From: Shewanella morhuae
Lineage (GTDB): Bacteria; Pseudomonadota; Gammaproteobacteria; Enterobacterales; Shewanellaceae
NCBI RefSeq assembly: GCF_900156405.1
Contig: NZ_FTNN01000007.1
Coordinates: forward strand, 1 to 64,000
Length of the DNA: 64,000 nucleotides
Direction: 5' to 3'
In this document: one piece after another, positions 48,660 to 58,814 of the stretch
Layout: each line of letters starts with the position of its first letter
Position numbering within the stretch: position 1 is the stretch's first letter
The notes under the pieces: generated by a model
Told to the model about the DNA's origin: nothing
What the model saw: only the letters and a program-made list of their open reading frames with translations
The model's database searches: none
Position numbers and translations under genes: made by a program

Positions 48660-50027
48660 TTATTGAGCAGAGCCTAACACAGCTCGTGCTTCTCTTAAAT
48701 CGAAATGCTCATCAACCTTTAAGTACGCGACTTTTTCATCCAGTACGACGATCGCTTCAACCACACCCATCAACTGCGATAACTGCGCCGCCATATCCCG
48801 CGCCTGCGCCTTGTCTTTGACTTCAGCTTCTAAGGTGTAGCTCTTTAACAGCACAGGATTTTCCATGCCTAATGTCAGGAATAACCAGATAGACATTAAG
48901 ATCACGGCCACAATAAATACCCCAACCGCGCCCACTAATTGGAAAGCGCCGCCGCCCAGCATACCACCACAAAAAGCCCCTAAAAACTGGCTGGTGGAAT
49001 AGACACCCATGGCCGAGCCTTTTTCGCCAACAGGGCAGAATTTAGCAATTAAACTGGGCAATGAAGCTTCTAAGTAGTTAAAGCCGGTAAAAAATAGCAC
49101 AACGGCAAAGCTCAATACCCAAAGGTTGCTAGCGAATGCGGCCATTGCCAGTAATGCCACTATCATGATCACGAGGGCGATTTGGAACATGGCCTTAGTA
49201 TTTTTACGCTTAACACCGATGATGATTAACGGCACCATCAGGAAAAACGCCCCCACAAAAGCAGGAAAATACAGCATCCAGTGTTTTTCTTTCACTAAAC
49301 CGGCATCGACAAGATCCAGCGGCAAAGCCACAAATACCGCAGTTAACACTAAATGCAGGATAAAAATTCCCGCATCGAGTCTAAACAACTGCGGATCGGT
49401 TAACATGCGCTTGAGTCTAGCTGGCGTAGCTAGCGTGTCGCCCTTAGGCGCATGGCTTATCGGATTCGGCACTAAAAGCTGCACAATCAACATACCCAAC
49501 ACAGCAAGAATAGCCGTAAGGTAAAACAGACCAGATAAACCCACATGTTGCGCCACAATCGGCCCAACCAGTAAGGACAGCGCAAAAGAGGCGCCAATAC
49601 ACATACCAATAATCGCCATGACTTTAGTACGCTGTTCATCGCGAGTTAAATCTGCCGCCAGCGCTAATACGGCGGCGGCAATCGCGCCCATGCCCTGCAC
49701 TGCGCGGCCAAACACCACACCATAAATCGAATCGGCATTGGCGGCTATCAAGCTACCAATGGCAAACAGCACAAGGCCGATAAGGATTATCGGCTTGCGA
49801 CCATATTTGTCAGATAAAATCCCCATGGGGATTTGCAACACAGCTTGAGTCAGACCATAGGCACCGATGGCAATACCCACCCACAGCGGCGAGAAGCCTT
49901 CGAGGTGCTGACCATAAAGTGCAAAGACGGGCATGATCATAAACAAGCCCATCATGCGTAAACCGAATACACTGGCTAAAGAAAACGCGACTTTTTTTTC
50001 CGTACCCGAAAGTCCGTTGTTACCCAT
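48660..50027 (-). CDS. MFS transporter, YajR-like
   Basis: A major facilitator superfamily transporter of 455 residues: twelve hydrophobic segments with the family signature GILSDKYGRKPIIL (loop 2-3, about residues 70-83) and a C-terminal soluble extension. The last about 65 residues (EAEVKDKAQARDMAAQLSQLMGVVEAIVVLDEKVAYLKVD) form a ferredoxin-like domain, as in E. coli YajR (its YAM domain). Substrate is unknown. It is transcribed divergently from uvrA and lies 110 bases from ssb, with the same orientation as ssb. Confidence 0.87.
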   Translation of the reverse strand: MGNNGLSGTEKKVAFSLASVFGLRMMGLFMIMPVFALYGQHLEGFSPLWVGIAIGAYGLTQAVLQIPMGILSDKYGRKPIILIGLVLFAIGSLIAANADSIYGVVFGRAVQGMGAIAAAVLALAADLTRDEQRTKVMAIIGMCIGASFALSLLVGPIVAQHVGLSGLFYLTAILAVLGMLIVQLLVPNPISHAPKGDTLATPARLKRMLTDPQLFRLDAGIFILHLVLTAVFVALPLDLVDAGLVKEKHWMLYFPAFVGAFFLMVPLIIIGVKRKNTKAMFQIALVIMIVALLAMAAFASNLWVLSFAVVLFFTGFNYLEASLPSLIAKFCPVGEKGSAMGVYSTSQFLGAFCGGMLGGGAFQLVGAVGVFIVAVILMSIWLFLTLGMENPVLLKSYTLEAEVKDKAQARDMAAQLSQLMGVVEAIVVLDEKVAYLKVDEHFDLREARAVLGSAQ

Positions 50028-50452
50028 GATTTTGCCCTGGATTGAAGTCTTTTAAGGGGCGCATGTTACCACACCCAAAAGGATTTGCTCAAAAGGAAAT
50101 AGTGGCTTAACCCACTACTGATATCGTTCGCTTTCTGCCGATAATCACAGACCTATATTATCCGTAATCGTGCTCACACTCGGGTTAATGCCTTTGTTTT
50201 TCAGCCCAATTCAATACTCAGGCACAGATAAGCAAGTCTAACATAGTGCTCACATTTGTCCTGTGAGTCAGTGCGCAACAACGGCATTAATCTTAATTAA
50301 TCCACTCAGAACCTAACCTCTGCTTAACTCAGCCGATTAAAAACCACGACTAGCCTAGGATTGGTGCAGATCACAGAATCAACTAAACTCAGCCGCCGAT
50401 CTGTGCGATACTTGTGCTCATTTTTTTTAAGCATATGGCATTAGAGCGATAG
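50028..50452. other. Divergent spacer between the MFS gene and uvrA
   Basis: About 425 bases without a recognised gene. It holds the promoters of both neighbours. I looked for a LexA box (CTGT-N8-ACAG) for uvrA and found none. Confidence 0.5.
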
Positions 50453-53335
50453 ATGGATAAGATTGAAATACGCGGCGCACGCACCCACAATCTCAAGAAT
50501 ATCAACCTGACTATCCCTAGGGATAAACTGATTGTCATCACGGGCTTATCGGGATCCGGTAAGTCCTCCCTTGCTTTTGATACTTTATATGCCGAGGGCC
50601 AAAGACGTTACGTCGAGTCTCTGTCTGCCTATGCTCGCCAATTTTTAAGTTTGATGGAAAAGCCCGATGTTGATCATATCGAAGGCTTAAGCCCTGCGAT
50701 ATCCATCGAACAAAAGTCTACTTCACATAACCCACGCTCAACTGTGGGCACAATTACCGAAATTTACGATTACCTGCGTTTGATGTTCGCCCGAGTAGGC
50801 GAGCCGCGTTGCCCGACGCACAATCAACCGTTGGCGGCGCAAACCGTCAGCCAGATGGTCGATAAAGTGCTCGAAATGCCCCAAGATAGCCGCTTAATGC
50901 TGCTCGCGCCTGTGGTCAACGCCCGTAAAGGTGAGCACGTTAAATTGCTTGAAGGCCTATCGGCGCAGGGTTATATCCGTGCACGTATCGATGGCGAGGT
51001 GTGTGATTTAACCGATCCGCCAACCTTAGATTTACACGTAAAACACACCATTGAAGTGGTCGTTGACCGTTTTAAAGTGCGTGATGATATCAAGCAACGT
51101 TTGGCCGAATCCTTTGAAACCGCGCTCGAACTCTCTGGCGGTATCGCGACCGTGGCCACCATGGATGACGACACAGGTACTGGTAAAGCAAAAGGCGAAG
51201 AACTGATATTCTCAGCTAACTTTGCCTGTCCGCACTGCGGTTATTCTATGGCGGAATTAGAGCCAAGAATTTTCTCCTTTAACAACCCAGCCGGAGCATG
51301 CCAAACCTGTGATGGTTTAGGCGTACAACAGTTTTTCGACCCAGAGCGCGTGATCAGCAATACCGAGCTTTCATTGGCTGGCGGCGCAATTCGTGGTTGG
51401 GATAGACGCAACTTCTATTATTTCCAAATGCTTAGTTCACTCGCTGACCACTATAAGTTCGATGTCGAAGTGCCCTACGAGCAGCTGAGCGAAAAAGTCC
51501 GTAAAATCGTGCTGTACGGTTCAGGCAAAGACAGCATTGCCTTTAAGTACATCAACGATCGCGGCGATGTGGTGGTACGTAATCACCCCTTCGAAGGCAT
51601 TTTAAATAATATGGACAGGCGTTATCGTGAAACTGAAAGTAACTCGGTACGTGACGAATTAGCCAAGTTTATCAACACCCAAGCCTGTCAAAGCTGTGGT
51701 GGCTCGCGCCTGCGTGAAGAAGCCCGCAACGTATTTTTAGGCGACATTAACCTGCCGCAACTCACCACTTGGTCGATTGGCGAAGCCTTAAACTACTTCG
51801 AGAACGTCGAGTTTAGCGGCCAAAAAGCGCAAATCGCTGAAAAGATTTTAAAGGAAATCCGCGATCGCTTAGGTTTCCTCGTTAACGTCGGCCTCAATTA
51901 TTTGAGCCTATCACGCTCGGCAGAAACCCTTTCGGGTGGTGAAGCCCAACGTATTCGACTCGCCAGCCAAATCGGCGCCGGACTTGTTGGTGTGATGTAC
52001 GTGCTCGATGAACCCTCAATCGGCCTGCATCAACGGGATAATGAACGCCTGCTACAAACCCTGATCCATCTGCGGGATTTAGGCAACACTGTGATTGTGG
52101 TTGAGCACGATGAAGATGCGATTCGTATGGCGGATCACGTGATTGATATCGGCCCCGGCGCTGGCGTACATGGTGGTGAAGTAATTTGCGACGGCCCGAT
52201 TGAAAAAATCATCGCCTGTGAAGAGTCGGTGACTGGACAATATATTTCCGGTAAACGCTGTATTCATATCGATACGCCGCGTATTGCATTCGACAAAACT
52301 AAAGTGATTGAGTTATTTGGCGCACGTGGCAACAACCTGCGTAATGTTGATTTAACCATTCCGATTGGTTTGTTCACTTGCGTGACGGGCGTGTCTGGCT
52401 CGGGTAAATCGACCTTAATTAACGATACCTTCTTCAAAATTGCCCATAGAATGCTTAACGGCGCGACTGTGGATGAACCGTCACCCTATGATCGTATCGA
52501 AGGCATGGAGCTGTGCGATAAAGTGGTCGATATTGACCAAAGCCCAATTGGCCGCACACCGCGCTCTAACCCCGCCACTTATACGGGTATTTTCACTCCT
52601 ATCCGTGAAATATTTACAGGCACTCAAGAGTCGCGCACCCGAGGTTATCAAGTCGGCCGCTTCTCCTTTAACGTTAAAGGTGGCCGCTGCGAAGCGTGCC
52701 AAGGCGACGGTTTAATCAAGGTAGAAATGCACTTCTTACCCGACGTGTATGTGCCCTGCGATTCCTGTAAAGGTAAGCGCTATAACCGCGAAACCTTAGA
52801 AGTACGCTATAAAGGCAAGAATATTCACGAAGTACTGCAAATGACAGTGGAAGATGCGCGTCAGTTCTTTGATGCCGTACCTGCCATTGCCCGTAAGCTG
52901 CAAACCTTGATGGATGTGGGGTTATCCTACGTGCGCCTTGGTCAAAGTGCGACCACGCTGTCGGGCGGTGAAGCTCAAAGGGTGAAACTTGCCAAAGAGT
53001 TATCTAAGCGTGACACAGGCCAAACCTTGTATATCTTGGATGAACCAACCACTGGCTTACACTTTGCTGATATCCAACTGCTGCTTGACGTATTGCATCG
53101 TCTTAAATCCCACGGCAACACCATTGTGGTGATTGAGCATAATCTGGACGTGATCAAAACGGCGGATTGGATTATCGACTTAGGCCCAGAAGGTGGTGGT
53201 GGTGGTGGTATGATTTTAGCCACAGGCACACCAGAAGAAGTGGCTGAGCATCCAACCTCCCACACGGCACGCTTTTTAAAGCCGCTGCTAAAACGGGATA
53301 TTGAAATGGCAAAGGCCAATAAAGCTAAGGCTTAA
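50453..53335 (+). CDS. uvrA: Excinuclease ABC subunit A
   Basis: UvrA is the damage-sensing ABC ATPase that loads UvrB in nucleotide excision repair. The 960-residue chain shows two ABC halves, each with a Walker A ([14 protein letters not shown] near residue 31 and [12 protein letters not shown] near residue 645), an ABC signature ([12 protein letters not shown] and [12 protein letters not shown]) and a Walker B ([11 protein letters not shown] and [11 protein letters not shown]), plus the CxxC zinc modules such as CPHCGYS and CEACQGDG. The length is slightly above the 940 residues of E. coli UvrA. It is probably monocistronic and ends at a strong terminator. Confidence 0.98.
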   Translation: MDKIEIRGARTHNLKNINLTIPRDKLIVITGLSGSGKSSLAFDTLYAEGQRRYVESLSAYARQFLSLMEKPDVDHIEGLSPAISIEQKSTSHNPRSTVGTITEIYDYLRLMFARVGEPRCPTHNQPLAAQTVSQMVDKVLEMPQDSRLMLLAPVVNARKGEHVKLLEGLSAQGYIRARIDGEVCDLTDPPTLDLHVKHTIEVVVDRFKVRDDIKQRLAESFETALELSGGIATVATMDDDTGTGKAKGEELIFSANFACPHCGYSMAELEPRIFSFNNPAGACQTCDGLGVQQFFDPERVISNTELSLAGGAIRGWDRRNFYYFQMLSSLADHYKFDVEVPYEQLSEKVRKIVLYGSGKDSIAFKYINDRGDVVVRNHPFEGILNNMDRRYRETESNSVRDELAKFINTQACQSCGGSRLREEARNVFLGDINLPQLTTWSIGEALNYFENVEFSGQKAQIAEKILKEIRDRLGFLVNVGLNYLSLSRSAETLSGGEAQRIRLASQIGAGLVGVMYVLDEPSIGLHQRDNERLLQTLIHLRDLGNTVIVVEHDEDAIRMADHVIDIGPGAGVHGGEVICDGPIEKIIACEESVTGQYISGKRCIHIDTPRIAFDKTKVIELFGARGNNLRNVDLTIPIGLFTCVTGVSGSGKSTLINDTFFKIAHRMLNGATVDEPSPYDRIEGMELCDKVVDIDQSPIGRTPRSNPATYTGIFTPIREIFTGTQESRTRGYQVGRFSFNVKGGRCEACQGDGLIKVEMHFLPDVYVPCDSCKGKRYNRETLEVRYKGKNIHEVLQMTVEDARQFFDAVPAIARKLQTLMDVGLSYVRLGQSATTLSGGEAQRVKLAKELSKRDTGQTLYILDEPTTGLHFADIQLLLDVLHRLKSHGNTIVVIEHNLDVIKTADWIIDLGPEGGGGGGMILATGTPEEVAEHPTSHTARFLKPLLKRDIEMAKANKAKA

Positions 53336-53358
53336 AAGCCAGCTGTTTGTATAAGAAT

Positions 53359-53393
53359 AAAAAAGCGCAGTTGCCTCGGCTCTGCGCTTTTTT
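53359..53393. terminator. Intrinsic terminator after uvrA
   Basis: AAAAAAGCGCAG pairs with CTGCGCTTTTTT around an 11-base loop; A- and T-runs on both sides make it bidirectional. Confidence 0.9.
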
Positions 53394-53591
53394 GTGAGCC
53401 CACGTTTTGCTGATTTTTTGCTGATGATTGTTAGTGATTAACTCAAATTACTCAATTACACGCTTCCCCAGTTACATTCAAATACGCTTAGGCTTTCGCT
53501 ACATTTAACACAGGTTGAATTAAACTCAGCTTTAGGCAAAGATGAAGCCATCTTCAGATGAAGGTTTCATCCATAAGGACAAGCATCATCC

Positions 53592-54722
53592 ATGCGCGAT
53601 AGCATTCAGTGGCCTGTCACTCATCGTATTTTTCTAAGCCTGTATCAAGCCAGCTATATAAGCATATCGCCTTTACTCAACGACCATCGCATTCGCCAAC
53701 AGCTGGCTAATCTCAAGAATGCACGTATTTTAGGCCATCAGTTGCAAGGCCTTAGTATGTTCATACTTGTCTGCTTGGTTAGCGCAAATCTCAGTGGTTG
53801 TGCTAATTCACTGGAAACCTGTGCGCCAAGCGAGCTCAAACTGACGTGGGCTAACCCTAGCGAGCTGCAAGCGACAGTCACCAAACTCAGTTCAGCAGAA
53901 TTCGAGGGCAGAAAAACCCAAACCCAAGGCGCGGCTAAAAGTCGTGACTATATAAAACAGAGATTTCAAGCATTAGGTTTACAACCTTGGGGGACCGACT
54001 TTGTAGTGCCATTTGAGTATCACACACCTTTCACCCTAAACAGCGGCGCCAATGTGATCGCTATCGCCATGGCACAAATGCCGACCAACAGATGGCGTAT
54101 TGTTGTTGCTCATTATGATCATTTAGGCATGAGCGGTAGTCAGGTTTACCACGGCGCCGATGATAACGCTTCGGGTGTGGCAGCAATGCTAGCCATTGCC
54201 GCTCGCTGGCAACAGCAACAGAGCTTGCCAACCCATACTTTGCCTAATGTAAATCTGATGTTTGTCGCGACGGATGCCGAAGAACCCGGACTCTATGGCA
54301 GCACCGCCTTGGTCGAGCAACTCAAAATCCGTTTGCCACAGGCAACATTTGAATTAATGCTCAATCTCGACATGGTAAGCCACCCAAGTAGACCCTATGC
54401 TATTTATCTCGAAGGTAGTCGCAACTTCAATCAGTTCAACCAATTCAAACCGCTCTTGAGTGAACAAAACCGATTATGCATTAAATTGAGCCACCCCAAG
54501 CCCATTGGCCGCAGCATACAAAATACTAATTGGTTGCAAGTGTCGGATCATTATCCGTTCAATAAAGCGAATATCCCTTGGTTATATTTAGGCGTGCCAA
54601 TCCATCGGCAATATCACACGCCTGAGGATACCGTTGCGACAATCGACATCACTTTTCTAGCCGCGGTGACTGAATCAGCATTTGAACTAATTCAATTAAA
54701 TGCCGAATATTTAAAGAATTAA
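53592..54722 (+). CDS. M28-family zinc peptidase, predicted lipoprotein
   Basis: A metallopeptidase of the aminopeptidase M28 family, expected at the cell envelope. Zinc and catalytic motifs are visible: VAHYDHLG, GADDNASGVA, TDAEEPGLYGS, NLDMVS, and the late YHTPEDT. A lipobox (NLSGC) lies about 70 residues in. If translation starts at 53592 (376 residues), the signal would have a long lead of about 55 residues. An ATG at 53757, with AAGG seven bases upstream, gives a normal lipoprotein signal peptide (MFILVCLVSANLSGC) and 321 residues; I consider that start as likely as the longer one. The gene stands alone between uvrA and deaD. Confidence 0.87.
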   Translation: MRDSIQWPVTHRIFLSLYQASYISISPLLNDHRIRQQLANLKNARILGHQLQGLSMFILVCLVSANLSGCANSLETCAPSELKLTWANPSELQATVTKLSSAEFEGRKTQTQGAAKSRDYIKQRFQALGLQPWGTDFVVPFEYHTPFTLNSGANVIAIAMAQMPTNRWRIVVAHYDHLGMSGSQVYHGADDNASGVAAMLAIAARWQQQQSLPTHTLPNVNLMFVATDAEEPGLYGSTALVEQLKIRLPQATFELMLNLDMVSHPSRPYAIYLEGSRNFNQFNQFKPLLSEQNRLCIKLSHPKPIGRSIQNTNWLQVSDHYPFNKANIPWLYLGVPIHRQYHTPEDTVATIDITFLAAVTESAFELIQLNAEYLKN

Positions 54723-54795
54723 TGGGAAGTGGCGCGTTTCTTGCTCAGTTTCAACGAAAAAAATGCAGTAAACAACGTAAAAAGTGTGACTCAGG

Positions 54796-54825
54796 TTGGT
54801 AAAGTGGCTTCTATGCTGCTATAAT
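54796..54825 (+). promoter_or_regulatory. Sigma-70 promoter of the DEAD-box helicase gene
   Basis: TTGGTA and a perfect TATAAT are separated by 18 bases. Transcription would start near 54832, leaving a leader of about 85 bases before the ATG. A long leader fits a cold-inducible gene of this type, but no cold-shock element was identified. Confidence 0.7.
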
Positions 54826-54917
54826 CCGTCCTTCGCGGGAAATCGACACGGGGTTGATTTTCTGTCTGTGCAACTTTAAGCGCCATTTCGCGCGCGCATC
54901 CACAAGGCTACAACCCA

Positions 54918-56837
54918 ATGTCATCCGATGAAAGAACTTTCCGTGAACTCGGCCTATCCGAGAATTTGTTGCGTGCTCTTGACGAGCTAGGTTATGAAAA
55001 ACCAACGCCAATCCAATCAGCCAGTATTGATCCACTTATGGCTGGCAAAGATATTTTAGGTCAAGCGCAAACAGGTACAGGTAAAACTGGCGCCTTCGCT
55101 TTACCCCTGCTAAATAAAGTCACCAGCCAAACTACACCGCAAATTCTAGTATTAGCGCCAACGCGCGAATTAGCGGTTCAGGTTGCAGAAGCTTTCAGTA
55201 GCTATGCCAAATTCATGAAGAATTTTCACGTGCTGCCAATTTACGGCGGTCAAAGCATGCAACAACAGTTGAATGCCCTAAAACGTGGCCCACAGGTTAT
55301 TGTTGGTACGCCTGGTCGTGTTATGGACCATATGCGTCGCGGCACGTTGAAACTCGATTCGTTACAAGCACTTGTACTTGACGAAGCCGATGAAATGTTA
55401 AAAATGGGCTTCATCGATGATATCGAATGGATCCTTGAGCACACGCCAAGCGAGCGCCAGTTAGCGTTATTCTCTGCCACTATGCCAGAGCAAATTAAGC
55501 GTGTTGCTAACCAATACTTACGCAATCCAATACATGTGCGCATTGAATCAAGCCAAACAACGGTTGAGTCAATCGAACAGCGTTTTGTACAAGTATCACA
55601 ACACAATAAACTTGAAGCATTAGTACGCGTATTAGAAGTTGAAAACACTGAAGGTGTCATCATATTCGTCCGTACTCGTAACTCATGTGTTGAGTTAGCT
55701 GAAAAGTTAGAAGCTCGTGGTTATGCTTCATCACCTCTACATGGTGACATGAATCAGCAAGCCCGTGAGCGCGCAGTTGATCAACTGAAACGTGGCAAAT
55801 TAGACATTCTAATCGCAACTGACGTTGCCGCCCGTGGTCTTGACGTTGAGCGTATCGGTCACGTAGTTAACTACGACATTCCGTATGATGCTGAAGCATA
55901 TGTACACCGTATTGGCCGTACAGGCCGTGCTGGCCGTACTGGTATGGCGATCCTGTTTGTGACTAGCCGTGAAATGCGCATGCTGCGCACTATCGAGCGT
56001 TCAACTAACAGCCGCATTTCACCGATGAAAATTCCAAGCCCAGAGACTGTTGCAGAACGTCGTCTGTCTCGCTTAGGTGAGCAACTGGCCGAAACAATCA
56101 ACGGTGATTTAGATTTCATGAAAGAAGCTGTTGCTCAATTGTGCCAACAGTTAGAAGTCGATACTGATCTGCTAGCCGCTGCATTATTACAGCAAGTTCA
56201 GCAGGAGCGTCCTCTGCAATTGCCAGCCATTCAAGAACGTGCTCGTGATGAACGCAGTGAGCGCACTGAACGTAGTAGCAGTGATCGTGGCGACCGCGGA
56301 AGTGACCGTGGTGGTGAGCGCAGAAGTCGCGAACCGCGTCCAATGCCAGCGAGCCTAGGCAGTGCTGAAGCGTTGAAAGACAACCCAGATTTGAAAATGT
56401 GCCGTTACGTGATCGACGTAGGTCGTGAGAATGGTGTAGGTGTGGGTAACATCGTTGGCGCTATCGCGAACGAAGCTAACATCGACAGCCGTTACATTGG
56501 CGCAATCCAACTTTACGATGCAGTGACCACTGTTGACCTGCCAGACGGCATGCCAAAAGACGTGTTACAACACCTACGTAAAGTCCGTGTTTGTGGCAAG
56601 CCATTGAACATCCGCGAAGCTGGTGATCAAGTCTTTGTTGATTCAGGCCGTAGTGCTCGTTCAGACCGTCCTTCTGGTGACCGTAAACCACGTGGCGATC
56701 GTCCAACGGGTGACCGCCCAGCTGGCGACCGTAAGCCTCGCGCTGCTGCGACGGGTGACAAGCCATTTGCGGATCGCAAACCACGTGCAGACAAACCTGC
56801 CGGCGAGCGTAAGCCACGTAAACCACGTGAAGACTAA
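54918..56837 (+). CDS. deaD: ATP-dependent DEAD-box RNA helicase DeaD/CsdA
   Basis: Unwinds structured RNA, supporting ribosome assembly and mRNA decay at low temperature. The helicase core (residues about 5-375) has the Q motif, AQTGTGKTGA (motif I), PTRELAVQV, DEADEMLKMGF (motif II), SATMP (III) and HRIGRTGRAGRTG (VI). After a DbpA-type RNA-binding region (about 485-565) the C-terminus is a long R/G/D/S/P-rich disordered tail with repeated GDRKPR-like and RPSGDR-like units, which binds RNA non-specifically. At 639 residues it matches the usual DeaD length. It ends at a perfect terminator. Confidence 0.95.
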   Translation: MSSDERTFRELGLSENLLRALDELGYEKPTPIQSASIDPLMAGKDILGQAQTGTGKTGAFALPLLNKVTSQTTPQILVLAPTRELAVQVAEAFSSYAKFMKNFHVLPIYGGQSMQQQLNALKRGPQVIVGTPGRVMDHMRRGTLKLDSLQALVLDEADEMLKMGFIDDIEWILEHTPSERQLALFSATMPEQIKRVANQYLRNPIHVRIESSQTTVESIEQRFVQVSQHNKLEALVRVLEVENTEGVIIFVRTRNSCVELAEKLEARGYASSPLHGDMNQQARERAVDQLKRGKLDILIATDVAARGLDVERIGHVVNYDIPYDAEAYVHRIGRTGRAGRTGMAILFVTSREMRMLRTIERSTNSRISPMKIPSPETVAERRLSRLGEQLAETINGDLDFMKEAVAQLCQQLEVDTDLLAAALLQQVQQERPLQLPAIQERARDERSERTERSSSDRGDRGSDRGGERRSREPRPMPASLGSAEALKDNPDLKMCRYVIDVGRENGVGVGNIVGAIANEANIDSRYIGAIQLYDAVTTVDLPDGMPKDVLQHLRKVRVCGKPLNIREAGDQVFVDSGRSARSDRPSGDRKPRGDRPTGDRPAGDRKPRAAATGDKPFADRKPRADKPAGERKPRKPRED

Positions 56838-56857
56838 TCTAGCTTAAGCTAGAGACT

Positions 56858-56883
56858 AAAAAAGGAGCCTAGGCTCCTTTTTT
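56858..56883. terminator. Palindromic intrinsic terminator after deaD
   Basis: AAAAAAGGAGCCT and AGGCTCCTTTTTT form a perfect 26-base palindrome with T-runs on both strands. Confidence 0.9.
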
Positions 56884-56965
56884 GTTGGCTTAAATTTACT
56901 TTACCGAACCTCATGCTTAGTGTCTAATTGCCTTACAGGCTTAACGACTTGAACAAGCACCCACC

Positions 56966-57340
56966 ATGAAAAAAGCCCTTACCGCCGGCTTATTATCCGC
57001 CTTAGTTGCTCCCGGCAGCGGCCATTTTTACCTGCAACATAAACGCAGTGCTTTGGTGTTTTTTGTATTAGCAATACTGAGCCTTGGTTTGTTGCTGCAA
57101 CAAGTGATGCAAGTCGCACAAGTTATCTCGCTTGATATTCAAACCGGTGTTTTACCGCTGGATATGGGAGTAATTGCGGCCGAAGTGACTAAGCAAACCA
57201 CCGCAACCATTCGTGATGGTGCAGATAAGCTGATGTACGGGTTTATCCTCTGCTGGCTAATTGCCATATTAGATAGCGTGCGCTTGGGGCTGAAACAAGA
57301 TAAGCAAGATGCAGCCGCCGCTAACAACGCGACTAACTAA
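56966..57340 (+). CDS. Small membrane protein of unknown function
   Basis: A 124-residue protein without a named family that I recognise. Its start is a membrane segment with the PGSGHFYLQHK stretch, which resembles the TM2-domain pattern (PGaGHFYl) of small membrane proteins, followed by a second hydrophobic segment at about 30-45, a central soluble part and a third segment near residue 90 (YGFILCWLIAILDSVRLG). The C-terminus is polar (QDAAAANNATN). It lies between deaD and a converging MFS gene, and ends at a strong hairpin terminator. A role cannot be stated. Confidence 0.75.
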   Translation: MKKALTAGLLSALVAPGSGHFYLQHKRSALVFFVLAILSLGLLLQQVMQVAQVISLDIQTGVLPLDMGVIAAEVTKQTTATIRDGADKLMYGFILCWLIAILDSVRLGLKQDKQDAAAANNATN

Positions 57341-57386
57341 ATCTGTAAAACGCTATTCGACTCAAACTCCGTAGATAAGACAACAG

Positions 57387-57421
57387 AAGGGCTTTCATTA
57401 CTGTTAATGAAAGCCCTTTTA
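57387..57421. terminator. Terminator shared by converging genes
   Basis: AAGGGCTTTCATTA pairs perfectly with TAATGAAAGCCCTT around a CTGT loop, followed by Ts on the plus strand; it lies 25 bases before the end of the minus-strand MFS gene. Confidence 0.88.
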
Positions 57422-57446
57422 CTTTCTGCTAATCGCTAAACAGGAC

Positions 57447-58637
57447 TTATTGAGAGGCCACGCGGCTTTCAACTTGGCTTGATTGGGTATCTAAATAGCC
57501 ACTGACACGAGTGAGTAACAGCGCACTAAATACCACCAGCGCACCAATCCAAGGAGTGTGCATTAAGCCTAAGTTGGTCACGATTATCCCTCCGCCCCAC
57601 GCGCCTAAAGCGATACCAACATTAAAAGCAGCAATATTTAAACCTGAAGCTACATCAACCGCATCGGGAGCATAAGTCTCAGCAAGTTTTACCACATACA
57701 CTTGTAAACCTGGAACATTACCAAAGGCAAACGCGCCCCAAACTAAGATGGTCAACACAGCCATAATCGGGTTACCTGCGGTAAAGTTAAACACCAACAA
57801 CACAGCGGCGAGACCTGCAAAGATATAGCTCAGGGCTTTTACTGGACCCATTTTATCGGCCATCTTTCCGCCCCAGATATTGCCAAAGGCAACGGATACA
57901 CCGTAAACCAACATGATGGCGCCAATCGCACTGGCATTAAAACCTGTAACTTGCTGCAAAATCGGCGCAAGGTAAGTGAACGCCACAAAGGTGCCACCGT
58001 AACCCACGGCAGTAATCGCAAACACTAATAACAATCTCGGCTCACCCAATACTTTGACCTGCGTAAGTATTCGGGCTGCGCTAGCTTGCTTTAGGTTATT
58101 TGGCACTAAAAATGCGCTGCCGACTAAGGCGATAAAGCCCAGTAAAGCCACCGCTAAAAAGGTCGACTGCCAGCCAAACGTCTGGCCTATATACGTCCCC
58201 AACGGCACGCCAGTCACTAAGGCAACGGTTAAGCCAGTAAACATAATGGCAATCGCGCTCGCAGCTTTTTCTTTGGGAACTAAGCCGGTGGCGATAGTCG
58301 ATCCAATTGAAAAAAATACCCCATGGGCCAGCCCTGTCAGGATCCGCGCGGCAATTAGGGTTTCATAACTCGGCGCCTGCCATGCCAACAAGTTACCAAG
58401 CACAAACAGTGACATCACTGATAACAAAACTGTTTTACGATTCCAATTACCCGTTAATGCCGTCAGCACAGGTGCGCCAATCGCCACACCGAGGGCATAC
58501 AAACTCACCAATAAACCCGCTGAGGGCAGTGAGACATTCAAATCCTGCGCCATAGTTGGGAGTAAACCCACTATGACAAATTCTGTGGTTCCGATGGCAA
58601 AGGCGCTGAGCGTCAATGCGAGTAAAGCTAAGGGCAT
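57447..58637 (-). CDS. MFS efflux transporter (AraJ/SotB-like, DHA1 family)
   Basis: A 396-residue inner-membrane transporter of the drug:H+ antiporter-1 group: twelve hydrophobic segments. The start ALTLSAFAIGTTEFVIVGLLP and motif C-like GVPLGTYIGQTFGWQST (about residue 145) are typical of AraJ/SotB and YdhP-like sugar-efflux and drug-efflux proteins. It is transcribed divergently from a LysR regulator (177-base spacer), a typical pairing in which the LysR protein controls the pump gene. The substrate is not predictable. Confidence 0.87.
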   Translation of the reverse strand: MPLALLALTLSAFAIGTTEFVIVGLLPTMAQDLNVSLPSAGLLVSLYALGVAIGAPVLTALTGNWNRKTVLLSVMSLFVLGNLLAWQAPSYETLIAARILTGLAHGVFFSIGSTIATGLVPKEKAASAIAIMFTGLTVALVTGVPLGTYIGQTFGWQSTFLAVALLGFIALVGSAFLVPNNLKQASAARILTQVKVLGEPRLLLVFAITAVGYGGTFVAFTYLAPILQQVTGFNASAIGAIMLVYGVSVAFGNIWGGKMADKMGPVKALSYIFAGLAAVLLVFNFTAGNPIMAVLTILVWGAFAFGNVPGLQVYVVKLAETYAPDAVDVASGLNIAAFNVGIALGAWGGGIIVTNLGLMHTPWIGALVVFSALLLTRVSGYLDTQSSQVESRVASQ

Positions 58638-58814
58638 AATAGTGTTTATCCAGTTAAGTTAAAGCGTCTGTGAGCGAATATTGATGAGCTAACACTCGAC
58701 TCACGTTCAGATGGGGCTATCATGACCACAAAGGTTATTGCTAAAAAGAGTGATTTTTACAAATGATTTTTGCTATAAGCGTAGTTAATCACCTTTAAAC
58801 TTGGAGACAACTAA

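Noticed and set aside
50028..50452. LexA (SOS) box upstream of uvrA
   Set aside because: No CTGT-N8-ACAG sequence was found in the spacer, so SOS control of uvrA is not claimed.
53157..53224. Poly-glycine GGT repeat near the uvrA 3' end
   Set aside because: The run of GGT codons encodes the short glycine stretch common near the C-terminus of UvrA; it is ordinary coding sequence.
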